Source of the DNA: Haliotis asinina
Taxonomy: Eukaryota > Mollusca > Gastropoda > Lepetellida > Haliotidae
DNA: 64,000 nt
Reading direction: 5' to 3'
NCBI RefSeq assembly: GCF_037392515.1
Contig: NC_090281.1
Span: forward strand, 44,058,645 to 44,122,644
Below the pieces are notes generated by a model. That model did not search any database. It had not been told where the DNA came from and saw only the letters and a list, made by a program, of their open reading frames with translations. The position numbers were made by a program, and so were the translations under genes. Of the stretch, positions 12,154-24,807 are shown piece by piece (the first letter of the stretch is position 1; each line of letters begins with the position of its first letter).

Positions 12154-12159
12154 TTTATT
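12154..12159 (-). promoter_or_regulatory. Possible poly(A) signal of QTRT2
   Basis: AATAAA on the minus strand, about 20 bases after the QTRT2 stop. This would make a very short 3' UTR, so a later signal may be used instead. Confidence 0.35.
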
Positions 12160-12178
12160 TCTTAATGTGCGGTTGATA

Positions 12179-15100
12179 TCATCTTTTCTGTTTGAGGATG
12201 AGATCTTTCAGAGATTCAAACATTCCTTCTGATAAACACTGTCTGATTGTCTTGAAAAACTGGAAGTAGTGATGAAAGTTGTGTCTGAAAGGAAAAACCA
12301 TAACACAAATATGAAATGGTTGGAACGAAACTAAATCGAACTGAAACTAAATTACTGTCAGACCCCTGCAAATCCATCATTATATGCTGGGTCAAGTTTG
12401 AGTTTACCATTCAGATTACCATTCTGTTTTTGCAAAGTTGAAATGGAACAAAAATCTTGATGTCTACAGGTGAAATGGCTCTAACGAAAACAGTTCTGCT
12501 ATGACAGAAATTGATGAAATTCTCTGATGGGCGAAAAAATTAATGAAAGTGTTGAGTATGATGGCTTGTAACACTCACATCATGAGCAACACTCCAGCCA
12601 GAAGCTCTGAGGTGTTGAGCAGATGGTTGATGTAGGATCTGGTGAACTTTTGGCAAGTGTAGCACGGACAGCCCTTTAGTAGCGGGGAGAAGTCGTCACG
12701 ATAACTAAAACAATGCATATACACCATTCTGAGTTGTTCTTTAAAATAATTTCTGTTAAATTTAGCAAGGTGAGGACAGCCTCTTGTGATATTTCTGGAA
12801 CAAGAAACATTGGCCAAGATAGAAAGCTTGGCCTAAAGATAAACATTGGAAAGTCAATTTGCAGCTGACAATACTTAGACACAAATTGTGTTGCACATTG
12901 TACAAAGCTCCAAACTCACAATGATTGAACCTGAAACAAATGAACCCATTGTCTGAGAAATATGGTATATTCCTGGTACCTGCCACAAGCTTCCAGCTGA
13001 CTCCATAATCAAGCAGTTAGTGTGTGAACCCATCTTGACCATTATTTCCTGAAGGGCTGACATCTAGACTCTTTGAATGCATTACAAACATTGAAATACC
13101 TAAAGGTAAAGGAAATCATCAACCATGATATCCTTGCACCTGCAAAACATTACCATGACAAGATTTCAAGTGATCTTACACTTTGTCTTTCAAGGAGATC
13201 TCATATCCAGTGCTTGTGACTGTGTCCCCAGCAGACTCTGGATGAACTGGTTGGTGGTGGTCGTACTGGAATATCAAGGCTCCCCCTCTCTCAGTCACTG
13301 TGTAGGGGTAGCTGTCAGACAGAGAGCAGATCACATACACTTCTCACAACAATAGGGAGAGTGCCCATTATTAGATGGTGTATTTGGTATGATTTGATCA
13401 TTGCTGCTAGTGGGTTCGTAATGCATATGGTTAGGGATACTGAGAGAAGTGTATCCATCAATTGTCACTTCATGAGAGATAGCGGTGAATGGGGTAGTCT
13501 AGAGGTTAAAGCATTCACTTGTATGCCAGTGGTCCAGTCCGTCATCATGTAAACTAGTGACTGATACCACGAGTATAACTACTGCTGTCTGGGCTTGATT
13601 ATAGTCAACCAAAGTCATTGACAGTAAACAAACATTCCTCGTACTTGTTCCTTAGAACAAGCATTTGCCAACAAGGACTCCACCCACAGTGAATCTGTGT
13701 TACTACAGGACCAAGATAATCAGGGCAATGCAACTGTCACTGCTTCTGTGGTGAAGTGGTTAGAGCATCTGCTTGCAGAAGGAAGGCTGCTGGTTCAATC
13801 CCTGCCTGTGTCATACCAAAAAACGTTAATATATGGTACTAGTTGGTCCTTAACTGGTGTTCAGAATCAATGGGTATAACAAGGACTGGTCGATTTGGAG
13901 TATAATGTGTCTGAATAGGGCATTCATGCTTACCTGCAACATGCTATCAGCGAGCCAGCTCTATAAAACCAGCTTATGTCTGGGCTACTACAAGCAGCCA
14001 CACATGTACTCACATGTATGTGCAATATGAGTGAAATATTCTCAAGTATGATGTTAAATCCCATCCCACCTTACATGGCAACTGTCCTCATTTCTGGAGA
14101 CTCTGGCCATGTAAGGAGTTTTCAAGCACATGCACACACTTTGGTGACCAAAACTATTATGTCATATTTTGTTGTGTGTCTCTTGGAATGTAACTTACCA
14201 GCTATCAAAAACATCAATGCCAAGTTGTACTGCATGAAGAACTTCATCTGGCGGCCATATTGACTGCATGAGCCTTGGTTTGTCATCAGGGAGGTGGTTC
14301 TGTCAAGGGAGGTAACTAATGTCTTACTACTACACAAATACAAAATCTAGTTTTCCTCATCACTACTGATGTTTTACACCAAAATGTTTCTAGGATAACG
14401 GATACACCCTGTCTAGTTGCCATAATTGTCAAATACAATGACAACTAGTTAATCTAGACACCTTCATTGTAAACAACATGATTGATTATCTTGACACTGG
14501 TGTGACATTTGGTGAAGAAATAGTGAACAGTCTTTGAGTGGTGCTCCAAAATCAAAATATTAATACCAGTGTTTTCTGCAATATTTCTTCAATCTCAGAC
14601 ATCTTGAACGTTTCAGACGAAGGGCCAAGACTGTGAAAACCTTCAATAACAAAACCTGTGGAGACAAGGACAACAGTTGTAATAACAGTTACAAACGTCA
14701 GAAACATCAACTCAACATGTAATCTTCTCCAAACATGGAAGCAGTTCCTTTCTGTTTCCATGAACTTTGAACTCCCAGACAATCAGCTTCTGTTCAACTG
14801 ACCTGCAACTGACCTGGCCGCTGTCTCCTTTGCTGACCGTTCTCTCTCGGCTACATTCCAGCCTCCCTCCACAGCCCCAAACACTTCTGTGTTCTTCAGC
14901 CTCTGCAAACACACCCGAGTAGCAACAATTTACATGATGTTCATCGATGTGCACTGGTAATCCTGAATCATGCTTGTCTGTATTTGCAATCCTTCTTCAT
15001 GTTCTGGGTATACACCGTTTTAACAACCATTAACAACCAGACTTAAGTTTTGAGAAATTGGGGCCTGCAGTCTTTCTTCATGTTCTGGGTATACACCGTT

Positions 15101-18100
15101 ATACAAGTTTCAAGAAATCGGGGTCTGCTGTGACTATCATGATTGCACATACCTCAGTTTTGGACTGTTGTTCTAATATTTGATCCAGGAAGGCTAATGT
15201 TCTGTCTACAGATTTCACTGCCCGTTTCCTTGATGACTCAGCATTTGTGTCATGATCACTGAGGGCCTGGCACCAGTCTGGCTGGACCGCTGACTGTACC
15301 TTCATATACAGGTCCACGTCAATCTGTAACATACATCACTTAGTACAACAGTCTCAACCTGGATAGGGTGGTGTAGACATAATACTGACATACATTGTAT
15401 TTCACACAGGGAAACTGCTTAATCAATAACTGCAATAAGACCAAAAGTTTCACTGTTACAATGTCTACAAAATGAGTGGTATGATGACTTCTACAGATTT
15501 TAAACTATACTACTCAAATTAGCTTAATCTTAAACAACACCTGATTCAAGGCCTAAGTGAAATACTGTTCAAATCAGTGTAAAACCTAACTCAGTCACTG
15601 ACTCACTTTATGTACATAGTAACGTATATCTGGTGAAATGTACTTGAGATAAAACTGACGGATGTTCACTCTAACCATATATAGTTGCCAACATTTGGAA
15701 ATTTTAACTATAAATTGTATATTTATATACTTATCCTATCTCACGATTTGCACTTCTCTCTCTTGCTTCGACGCTGAGTGGAACGAATTAGAACTTTCCT
15801 GTAGGCCTCTCTTGTCCATATGCCCGTGTTCCCCAGGCTGCTCTCCTCACAGGATGGGTCCCTTAGCCCATGCAGAGCATGCAGCATGCTCCCCTATCTA
15901 CCCACGTGACTACCTCAGAGAGATCATTCTTTCTTGGAGCCCACGTCTAAATCTGTGTAGTGGGGAGGCTGGGTGGGCACACAATGCGTGAGTATATCAA
16001 TATACCATTTATAGTTAAAATTTCCAAATTTTTAAACTTATCCTATCTCACGATTTGCACTTATCCCACGGTTGGACTGCGGGTAGCAGATTACACTATG
16101 TCTCAAAGCACTGACAGTATTACTGTATAGGCTAATGACAACCGTAGGTAGCAATGAACAAGAGAGGTCGCATCCAACTACCAAAGAACCTATACTAGTG
16201 GTAGGTTCTCCTGAACCCCTTGGCTTACTAGGCGCCATCACTCTCAAGGAGTGGGTACTCCTGAGCAATGTGGTGTTCGGCCACAACCCTCGCATATGCT
16301 AGGAGACGCAACTAGGCAAGTCATCTCACTTCGTCGCAATTTATCAGAGTACCCCCGTAAATAAAGTCTTAAGACTAGTAATCGGGCCTGTACCTGCTTC
16401 GAGACAGCCCCCCAGACCCCATCACTAAGAGGGGAAAAGGAAACTGAATCGGAAAGCTCACAAGTTTAACGTTCAGTACCAAAACAACACCACATGGCTT
16501 CCACTACTTACCACAGTAAGACCAGAAAGGTGTGCTAAGGAACTTAGGAGCTATGAACGCTACGAAATCCGTAAAGGAAATTGGGAAGGACTCACTACAC
16601 TGACGTGATTGCTCCGAGGAGTACAGGTCAGCAAGCGAGATTGTTGAACTCTTCTACATCGCAAAAACAGGATCTAGCCACTGTAGATCCGTCTAGACAC
16701 TAATAGCAATCACCCAATAAATTGAGTAAAGAGTTCAATTCCAAGAAGAATCCAGAACAAAACTCAGAAACAAAGGTCAAAATTTTATTCAGTATGTACA
16801 CGAGAAAGAAAGCATAATCGCACTCTTCCCCATCTGTGTTGATGGGCCGATGACAGCTGCTGGGCCAAGACAAGGGGTCCGACCTGGTGAAGACCTCGGA
16901 CATCAGTGACCGACAAATCCCTCTGATAATGCGAAGAAAACACTGTATCAGAGTGCCAAAATCAACCATCCATGATGGACGTCAAGGAACAGTTGCTGTG
17001 TAGAGCCATCGTAGACGCTAACGCACGGGTCTCATGAGGATTGGATGCTGCTGGGGGTGGCAGTCCAGCAAAAGCATACGCCCTCAGTATAGTAGCACAC
17101 ATCCAAAAAGATACAGTTGTCCGTGAGACCTCAGCCTTGGATGTAGATGACAGTGGGATGAATAGTCTCTTACGAAGACGACGGCGATCTTGGGAGGCAG
17201 CTAAGAAGATCCGTAGAGCTCTGACAGGGCAGAGAGATGAATCTTCCACATCATGAGGCCCAAAAATCGTTGACAAAGGAGGAATAGTAAAACGCCTATC
17301 TGGTTGTCCTGGTAACTGTTTTTTGCGACAAAGTCCCAACGCAATCCCAGAAATACTCTGCCATGCCGTTATCATTCAAATTGCACACGATTCACATCAA
17401 GTGCATGCAACACTGAAATACAAGCCGCAGTAGCCAATGCTACTGAAAAGAAAGTTTTGAACGTTATCTGTTCAAACTCCTTATCATGTAGTGGTTCATA
17501 GTCAGTGGACACTAAATGACGGAGGACAACTGACAAATCCCATGCAGGAGGTCTGAACTTCCTGGACTGGTCAGCAAGCCTGAACGAGTGAAGCAGAGAC
17601 TGGAGCTCGGGAGTAGTAGACACCTTTGTTCCAGTAGTTGCAGCAAGAACCGAATTAATGGCAACCAAATAGGTTGACAATGTAGTACCTTTAAGCTTCC
17701 TCGTAGTTCGTAAATGCTGTAGAAATTCTGCAACGACTTGAAGTGATGCAGTGGTGGGAGAAATAATTCCCCTAATACCACAATAATGTTCAAATTTCTT
17801 CCATTTATTGTCATACAATGATCGGGTTGAAATCCTGTGTGCAGAAGTTATAGCTGCAGCTACTCTGTGAGAGTAACCCTTGGCTCTCAGAGATTTCTGT
17901 AAATGCGCCATACGTTTAGATCCTGGGTCTATGGTACACGTTTGAATGAGGATGACGAAGTAAGTTGTTGCGGGCGGGTAGCGTTACTGGATTCGGTTCT
18001 GCTAATTGCTTTAGATCAACGAGCCAACTTCTTGCTGGCCAAAACTGTGCACCCAAGACCAGACGAATCTTGCTGGTTGTAAGTAACTTCTGAACAACTT

Positions 18101-21100
18101 TGGGAAGTAGAGCCGGGGGAGGAAACGAGTAGGCGTTCAGTACCTCCCAAGATATTGCTATCGCATCGTGGTCCCACGCCTCAGGATCCGGAATAGGTGA
18201 TACGAACTTTGGAAGCTGATGGTTGTACCGAGTGGCGAATAGATCTACTTCTGGTTGAGATATTGGTTAGATCATTGACTGAAATATCAGAGGCAGTAAC
18301 ATCCACTCTGTTGGTGACAGCCGTTTGGGACGAGACAAGGCATCGGCTATGACATTCCTCACTCCGGGAATGTGTCAGGCTCTTGCCACAATGTAAAGAG
18401 AATCGATTAGGTGCTAAAACCGAAACGTCCACCGAAGCAGAGCTGCTGACCCTGTCGAGCCTTGATGGTTGATGTATCATACCACTGTTGAATTGTCCGA
18501 TTGAATCAGTAGATGGAACGACTGGAGTTCTGCTGCCCAATGGAGAATGGCTAGAATGACTGCACTGAATTCCAACTCGCTGATGTGAAGGGTCTTTTCT
18601 GCGGATGACCACTGCCCAGCCACTCGATGATGGAGAAAGTGGGCACCCCAACCCTCGAGGGATGCGTTGACAAACAGGTGAAGAGTTGGTGTGAATGGCA
18701 CCATAGAGACTCCGGCGCAAACATTCTGTTCATTGAGCCACCAACGAAGAACTGGCCGAAGCTGCTCTGGAAGACGAATCATCTCCCTGGGGTTGTCGTT
18801 CCGGATGTATGAGCACAAAAACATTTCGAGAGGGTGAAGTTGTAGTTGGCCCCTGTAAGTCAGTGCTTGTGCCGACGTTAACAACCCTGGTAACTCTTGC
18901 CATTGGCGGAGGGTTCTGAGTGAATTCAATGCTAGGGGTAGTATGCGCCGAATCTTGTCCCATCTGTCCTGAGGTACAAATAACATGCCCTGATGCGTGT
19001 CGAATATCGCCCCTATGAATTGTAATCTCCGAGTCGGTATTAATTCCGACTTCTCGCAATTCAGGGGCCACCCTAGTTGCGTTAGCAACTTGATGGTGAA
19101 CTACCTGTGGAGATGAAGGACAACTGGATCCTGCTGAGCTTGAACACAGTCATCGATGTAGCTCTCCATAGTGATTCCCCGACAATGCAGGTAGCTTGTT
19201 ATCAGTTTGGTTACCCGAGTAAAAAGCCATGGGGCCGTAGATATTCCAAATGGTAGTATCCACTGGTAATGACGTGCTTGGAACGTGAACTGAAGATGTA
19301 TTGGTATGTGAAAATAGGAATCTTGCAGCTCGAGGGAAATCAGATAGTCCCCTTTCTTCAAAATGGTGCATAGCAGGTTGACTGACATCCCCCGAAAGTG
19401 GGGTGGTGACAGAAACCGGGCATTGAACTGTTTCATGTTGAATATCAAACAAAGTTTGTTTGAATTGTTTTTTTGCACCAGAAATATCGGGAAGTAGAAC
19501 CCTGGAGTAACAAGATGTAACGAGATGTTCTACAGCATGCTTGCCCAGAAGTGTCTCTGTGGTGGCCTGAAGAAGCAAATTTTGATCCGGAGGATAAGTG
19601 CGTTGAAGAGGAGTGACTGTGAGAGGGGGATTCCCGGCAAGCGGCATCTGATATCAGTGAGTGAGAATCGCCGAAATATATGGATCTCTGAGAATCTCCC
19701 AGTTGGGTGCAAACTTTCCTAATCTTCTGCCCACCGGTGAGTCAAAGATCGGGACGATTGGGGACGGTAGGACCAAGTCGGGCAGCAATCTCTGTGAGTC
19801 ACTGCTTAGAGGTGCCACTTAAAGTGTCGGGACCTGTCTTGGTGGGATGACAAGAGGCGCCACGTCGGGAAGGTTTTCTACTCCTGTTCCATGTTTGGGT
19901 AAAGGGTCTGTCACGAGAGCAGTCATTCAAATCTTGGTTGGTTGGAGAGAAACGAGGCGTTCTGCGCTGTTTCAATGAACTTTGCAGCTGATATTTCTGC
20001 ATTTTCAGTAATTCATCAGAGACCTGAAAATGAGTGTCCTGATGCACCTTGTTTGAAACTTCTCCAATGCTACCACCAAAAAGCATATCTGAGGAAAAAG
20101 GCTGTCTAAACAATTCAGCCTTGAAGCGTTCATCCCAAGATGAAATGTTGAGGGGGCCTCTACTGCACACTGCAAGTATGTACCTGAAAAAATGGGATAA
20201 TTGGTCTAGAATGACCTGAAACTGGTCTAAGACCAATGCCATGCATCCCCTGATATAAGCATCTTGGTCAGTATATGCGTGGTCAACAGCTACAGCAACG
20301 GCATCCACTGCTGAAATAGCACAATTGATATAGGGTAGTGTGCGACAAATAGTCATATCCATATGTGCCAATTCCCTATCTTCCACAAAGAAAGGTGAAG
20401 CAGCGCGTTTGCCACATAGGGTAGGAATATCCTCGTCAACTGATGGAGACAAAGCCAACCTAGAAAACCCATGGCCGTGAGCAATGGATGGCATAAACTT
20501 GGGTGAAGACAAACCATCCTTCACGCGTTTCAATTTCTTAAACGCATCATCTTATGAACGTTTCATTTGCAGAATGCACGGTCGTGGTGGCAAGGTAATG
20601 GTCGATAGGTCTCTATTCTTCAGAGCATAAGAAACATTAAGGTCATCCGGAGATCTGCTCACTGACAGTTGAAGCTTTTCAACAATCCAGGCAAGTTCAT
20701 GTGAAGGTTCTACTAAATCAAAACTACCCTCTGGGGTAGAAATATCCGAATTATTTGGAGAGCGGGATGAGGGTTGATGAGATACACCAGTGGAAGACAG
20801 GTTACCAGTTGATGCAACTGGAACTGAACTTGACGTAGTTGAAGGTTGACATTGATTCCAAGCTACTGTAATAGCCCGAAGCAGTGTATTTAAATCTGGC
20901 TTTTGAGAGGAATCCTGATTAGGATTCCATGATTCAGGTAGAATTGTCGCCCCCATAATATGATACGAATCAGTTTGACGTGAAGGAGAGCGACGGTCCC
21001 TGGAACTATACCGGCGTCTTGATGGGGAGCGAACTGGTGAAATCAAACAAACCATAGCATGTTGACTAGTCGGGGAGAGAGAAAGATGGGATCATCTAAC

Positions 21101-24087
21101 TCGATCTGGCGATTTGGATCGATTAGTAGAGCCTGACCTACCATCCCGATGGGATGATCTTGAGCGAGCAGGTGAATCAGTTTGGCAACGTGAATCCAAA
21201 CAGGAGGAAGTGCCGATACCACCATTAGAAACAATACGTGTTTTGGTACGATCAGTAGAAACAGACTGACGGCCAACGCCACTCTGCTGGGGTGAACATG
21301 ACCGCTCAGGCGATCTACGAGATGGATTCGAGACAGACCTGTCAGGCGATCTAGACCGATTAGGACTTGAACGTTCCGATGAAACAGATCAATGAATCGA
21401 ACGTGATCGCCTTGAATGACTTGGAGAAATGGAATTATTTGGTAATGCAGGTGATGCAGATCGGTGAACCAAAGCCTCAGAGAGCGGGGATTTCAAACGA
21501 CGAGGGGTGAGGGTAGGACGATCAAGGCATGGTTTCTGGGTAGGAGTGGGGCCTTGGTCAACAGATGCATTCCTAGCTCTATCTGCAATCCTACGAGCAC
21601 AAACCCGCTTATAAGCCTTGAAATCTTCAGTTGATAAACCTGCACACTTCTCACAACGTTTCTCTAAAGTCGAAAAAATAGTTTTACACAAAACTTACGC
21701 TTCTTGTTTGGAGGATATGTTTTCCTCATAATACAAAACAACTCAAACTCTATACAAGAACTATGATACGTCCACTCTGTCGTGCGACAAGAAGAAGAAT
21801 GATCTCTCTGAGGTAGTCACGTGGGTAGATAGGGGAGCATGCTGCATGCTCTGCATGGGCTAAGGGACCCGTCCTGTAAGGAGAGCAGCCTGGGGAACAC
21901 GGGCATATGGACAAGAGAGGCCTACAGGAAAGTTCTAATTTGTTCCACTCAGTGTCGAAGCAAGAGAGAGAAGTGCAAATCGTGAGATAGGATAAGTTTA
22001 AAAATGTAGTATTTCAATGCAAAACATGCCAGCAGAGTGATCTCCCTTAGCTCAAGAGTAATGGCTGCCATGGCTAACCACACTGTTCAAATTTAAAGGA
22101 GCTTTTCGAGAGTAGTTACTGTTCTATTACATGTCCTAAGAGTAAGGCTATTACACATGTACCTTCATCTTGCCACCTTTCGTCCACACTGCGCTTCCAC
22201 TCTTCTCATTGTAGCCAGACGGAATCTCCACGTTTGTGTCATGCAGAGATGTGTACACCAGAAACTCCTTACAAAAAACAACAATATATCACAAAGGCAT
22301 AAATGCTCCACCAGATCGATCTGAATAGAATGTTTCAAAAGATATTATATAACATTTGTGACGTCATTCCATTTTCAGGAAAGGAGCAATGTCCTTGGGG
22401 GCCCTGGCTTCATTATTTTTAAAGAATGGAGAATTACCAGGACATTGCTCTGTACATATTCAGTGGTTTACTTCCTCTCGGGAAACAGCACACAAGCTAC
22501 AAATACAATCGGCCATAATAATACCTGATCATTCCTCTTGAGAATAAAACTACATGTTATATTAATAATAATAATGAGAAGATATGTAACATGCCTTCTC
22601 TAGGCTAGATATCCTGCTCAAAGTGCACAATCTGATCATCATTACCCCATGCATCATGGTTTGTTCAGGTAGTGTAATGCACACTCAAATACCTGACATC
22701 ACAAACTTGATGAAAAGAATCACTTCACCACAATGGTACCTGCATAGCTGCAAATCTTGCCATCCCCTGACCATATTCCTTAAGTGCTTCATGGTGTTCA
22801 GCTCTGGAACAAGAATGAGAAATATATTCTGGTCTCCATCTACATGATCAATATTTCACACATTATTAATGTTTGTTTGTTGCTGAATGCCGCACTTAAC
22901 AATCTTCCTGCTAAATGGTGGCTGTCTGTATATAAACAAATCTGGACCAGACAATCCAGTGATCAGCGTCAGCATCATTCTATGCATCTGGGATATGATG
23001 ATGCTCTCAACCAATTCAGCAAGTCTGACTATCCAATCACTTTAGTTGCCTCTTACAAGAAGTATGGATTGTTGAAGACCAATTCTTACTCACATCTTCA
23101 CATTTAACTGAGAGTAATTGATTGCAGTAGTGTTCTTGTTTAATTTCTAGCCCAGATGGGGCTGGGGTTGGGTTAAATAAGACAAACTTGTCAGGGATAA
23201 CAAACTGGTAGAATTTTGGATATGTGATACTTGGATCCATAACTGCTTTGATTTCATTATCTCAAGTCCACCTTAATGAACCTTTCACTGCCTACCACAG
23301 ATAACTGCGGGAAAGGTGTTTCCAAATAGTAGGAATAATATGTTGGGGGGTGATATATATAATGTATTGTCTGATAATTTGTCTCTACTCTCTACTATGC
23401 AACCCTGGATGCTCTGTTAACTGGGGAAGCACATAACAGGGAGCTTGTCATCCTATAGATGACAACCTTGCCTTATCAGCTTCCTGATGAGCTTAAAGTT
23501 AAACTCACGCATATGAGGTGTCTGATGGAAGATCAGATGGTCCATGGTTTATTGCTGTTAAAAGAATGGAAGCACTTACACCATGCTGACAGCCATGTTA
23601 GCGACTGGAGGGAGGTCTTGTATCTTGTGTAGCAGATCTCGGGTCAGATGAGGGGCACTGCCTGTGGGTTAATAAGTATCACACAAATGTACCTGACTCA
23701 TCATGCTCACAAAATAATTCCTTTTTTTAAATATGCTGTTTCACTACAATGCCTGTAAGACTTTCACTACATTGATTTTCATGGTTTGACTACATTAACT
23801 GTAAGTGTTTCACAACATTCACTGGAAGTGTTTCACTATATTCACTGCTAGAGCTACACTACATTCACAGTCATGGTTTCACCATGTTCACATAAATGGT
23901 ACAACTGAGATCATTATTTGTGGTGGGCTGTTGATCCATTGCTCACTATCTATCATGAACTATATGTACCTCCTCTCGTGTACAGCATGCACATGGGTGT
24001 TTCCACTGTCTTCGTGCATCTTCCGATATTCTCAATCATACCCAGACGGCAGTTCCCACTTGTAACACTTTTCACAACAAACTTCAT
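12179..24087 (-). CDS. QTRT2: QTRT2, accessory subunit of queuine tRNA-ribosyltransferase, complete, 11 coding exons
   Basis: QTRT2 pairs with catalytic QTRT1 to exchange guanine for queuine at tRNA position 34. Coding exons, in transcript order: 24087-23970, 23661-23580, 22803-22740, 22267-22163, 15323-15153, 14902-14803, 14655-14567, 14299-14199, 13311-13180, 12704-12579, 12284-12179 (TGA). They total 1194 nt (397 aa; human about 415) and every join keeps frame. Matches to human QTRT2 include [61 protein letters not shown] and [10 protein letters not shown]. The zinc site is complete: CPCYTC and then His 26 residues after its last Cys. GFVIEGF stands where QTRT1 has its Asp-proximal glycine-rich segment, fitting the non-catalytic paralogue. 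I chose the ATG at 24087 (MKFVVKS, like human MKLSLTK); an in-frame ATG at 24102 would add five residues. Intron 4 (15324-22162) holds a DIRS fossil. Confidence 0.95.
13492..13550 (+). repeat. SINE family A, head fragment
   Basis: GGGGTAGTCTAGAGGTTAAA and CATTCACTTGT match the tRNA-like head; the body and tail are absent. It lies in a QTRT2 intron, opposite to the gene. Confidence 0.5.
13739..14075 (+). repeat. SINE family C (tRNA-derived), full copy
   Basis: tRNA-like head with TGAAGTGGTTAGAGC (A box) and GGTTCAATCCC (B box), then GTCATACCAAAA, TATGGTACT, CTATAAAACCAGCTTA, ACAAGCAGCCACACAT and the 3' end GTGATGTTAAA-like. It aligns over its whole length with 53590-53880. It lies in a QTRT2 intron. 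Confidence 0.8.
14990..15135. repeat. Direct duplication, 82-bp offset
   Basis: CTTCATGTTCTGGGTATACACCG occurs at about 14995 and again at about 15077, each followed by similar sequence (AAGTTTTGAGAAATTGGGG / AAGTTTCAAGAAATCGGGG). It lies in QTRT2 intron 5, near the exon 5 donor. Confidence 0.75.
15729..15932. repeat. Inverted terminal repeat of the QTRT2-intron DIRS element (left in the window)
   Basis: Starts ACTTATCCTATCTCACGATT and ends near AGATCATTCTT; inverted partner at 21796-21995. Confidence 0.9.
16003..16060. repeat. Internal complementary region of the QTRT2-intron DIRS element
   Basis: ATTTATAGTTAAAATTTCC complements 15696-15714. The adjoining AAACTTATCCTATCTCACG complements the opposite end (about 21980-22000). 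The joined ends of the element are therefore present internally, which also defines the element's limits (about 15693 and 22005). Confidence 0.82.
21796..21995. repeat. Inverted terminal repeat of the QTRT2-intron DIRS element (right in the window)
   Basis: Inverted copy of 15729-15932, about 98% alike by eye. It contains ACGTGGGTAGATAGGGGAGC and CTGCATGCTCTGCATGGGC. Confidence 0.9.
22870..23100 (-). repeat. Retroposon family B, diverged copy
   Basis: Read on + as GCTGAATGCCGCACTTAACA, TCTGGACCAGACAATCCAGTGAT, CAGCAAGTCTGACTATCC, TTGCCTCTTACAAGAAG. It lies in a QTRT2 intron. Confidence 0.65.
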
Positions 24088-24102
24088 TATATTTTTCTTC
24101 AT

Positions 24103-24807
24103 ACATCAAACTCCTTCTGAAAAAACAAACAAAACAAAAATGGAAATGATTGTGATGAATTAAAAGTAGTTAATCCATGTAATTACAAATGATTAGAGGT
24201 TAGGACATTGTTTTCGTGAATCTTGAGGTGTTTTCAATCTGGTTCCTTCTCTTCTTCTTGAAAGCATATTTTTATCTGCATGTGGATTAATGATGACACT
24301 GTCAAAACATTGTTATCCATTTACCATGTTTGCTGATCAAGAAATAAAATTAAAATAACTAACAAAGCTCGGACTCAGAGAAACCAAATATGCGATGAAG
24401 TTATACTTTTCAGGTATACGCGGTTTATCGAATTCAAATCCAATTAACAAACACTTACTTAAACATAGAACTGATAGCCTGATAATGTGAACAAACATTT
24501 ACAGTTCGTTGTAAACATACACGTGAAGTCAATCCGGAAGTGTAAGGGAGCAGTCAGTGTATCATAGTATTTTATGAAATTATAAAAGATTTACTTCGCA
24601 ATTGAATGTGACTACATATCCCTCATTATATTGGTATGGATATTTATCAATATTTCATGCGAAAAAGATTATGTTTTCTCACACATGTGACAATTTGTTG
24701 TGAGTATTCCTTCAATGAATGTTCACCGTATGCTCCCTAAAATATATTTACCTTCTTTGAAGAGTGGTTCCTGTGTCAGCGAGAAGCGAGGTCGGACATA
24801 GAAAACT
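24103..24807. promoter_or_regulatory. Shared head-to-head promoter region QTRT2/NELFE
   Basis: The two start codons are about 720 bases apart and face away from each other. The segment must hold both 5' UTRs and both core promoters. It contains CCGGAAGTG at 24534-24542, a consensus ETS/GABP site common in housekeeping bidirectional promoters. No convincing TATA box was found. A possible acceptor (TTTTTTCAG, minus strand) lies just upstream of the QTRT2 start, so a 5' UTR intron is possible. Confidence 0.6.

Larger units (their letters stand above)
15693..22005 (-). mobile_element. DIRS-type tyrosine-recombinase retrotransposon fossil (near full length, broken)
   Basis: Read on the minus strand the order is: left terminal repeat (about 21995-21796), gag-like region (about 21691-19799), reverse transcriptase (about 19650-18900, with a YIDD box), RNase H (about 18730-18480), tyrosine recombinase (17911-16962), internal complementary region (about 16060-16003), and the other terminal repeat (about 15932-15729). 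The terminal repeats are inverted and differ at about four sites in roughly 190 bases, so the insertion is fairly recent. The coding parts carry several breaks. It lies in QTRT2 intron 4 in the gene's own sense. No target duplication is seen, as expected for recombinase-mediated integration (family knowledge). Confidence 0.88.

Noticed and set aside
22623-23107. Open frames on the + strand between QTRT2 exons 2 and 4
   Set aside because: One overlaps QTRT2 exon 3 antisense and the rest is a reversed family B retroposon.
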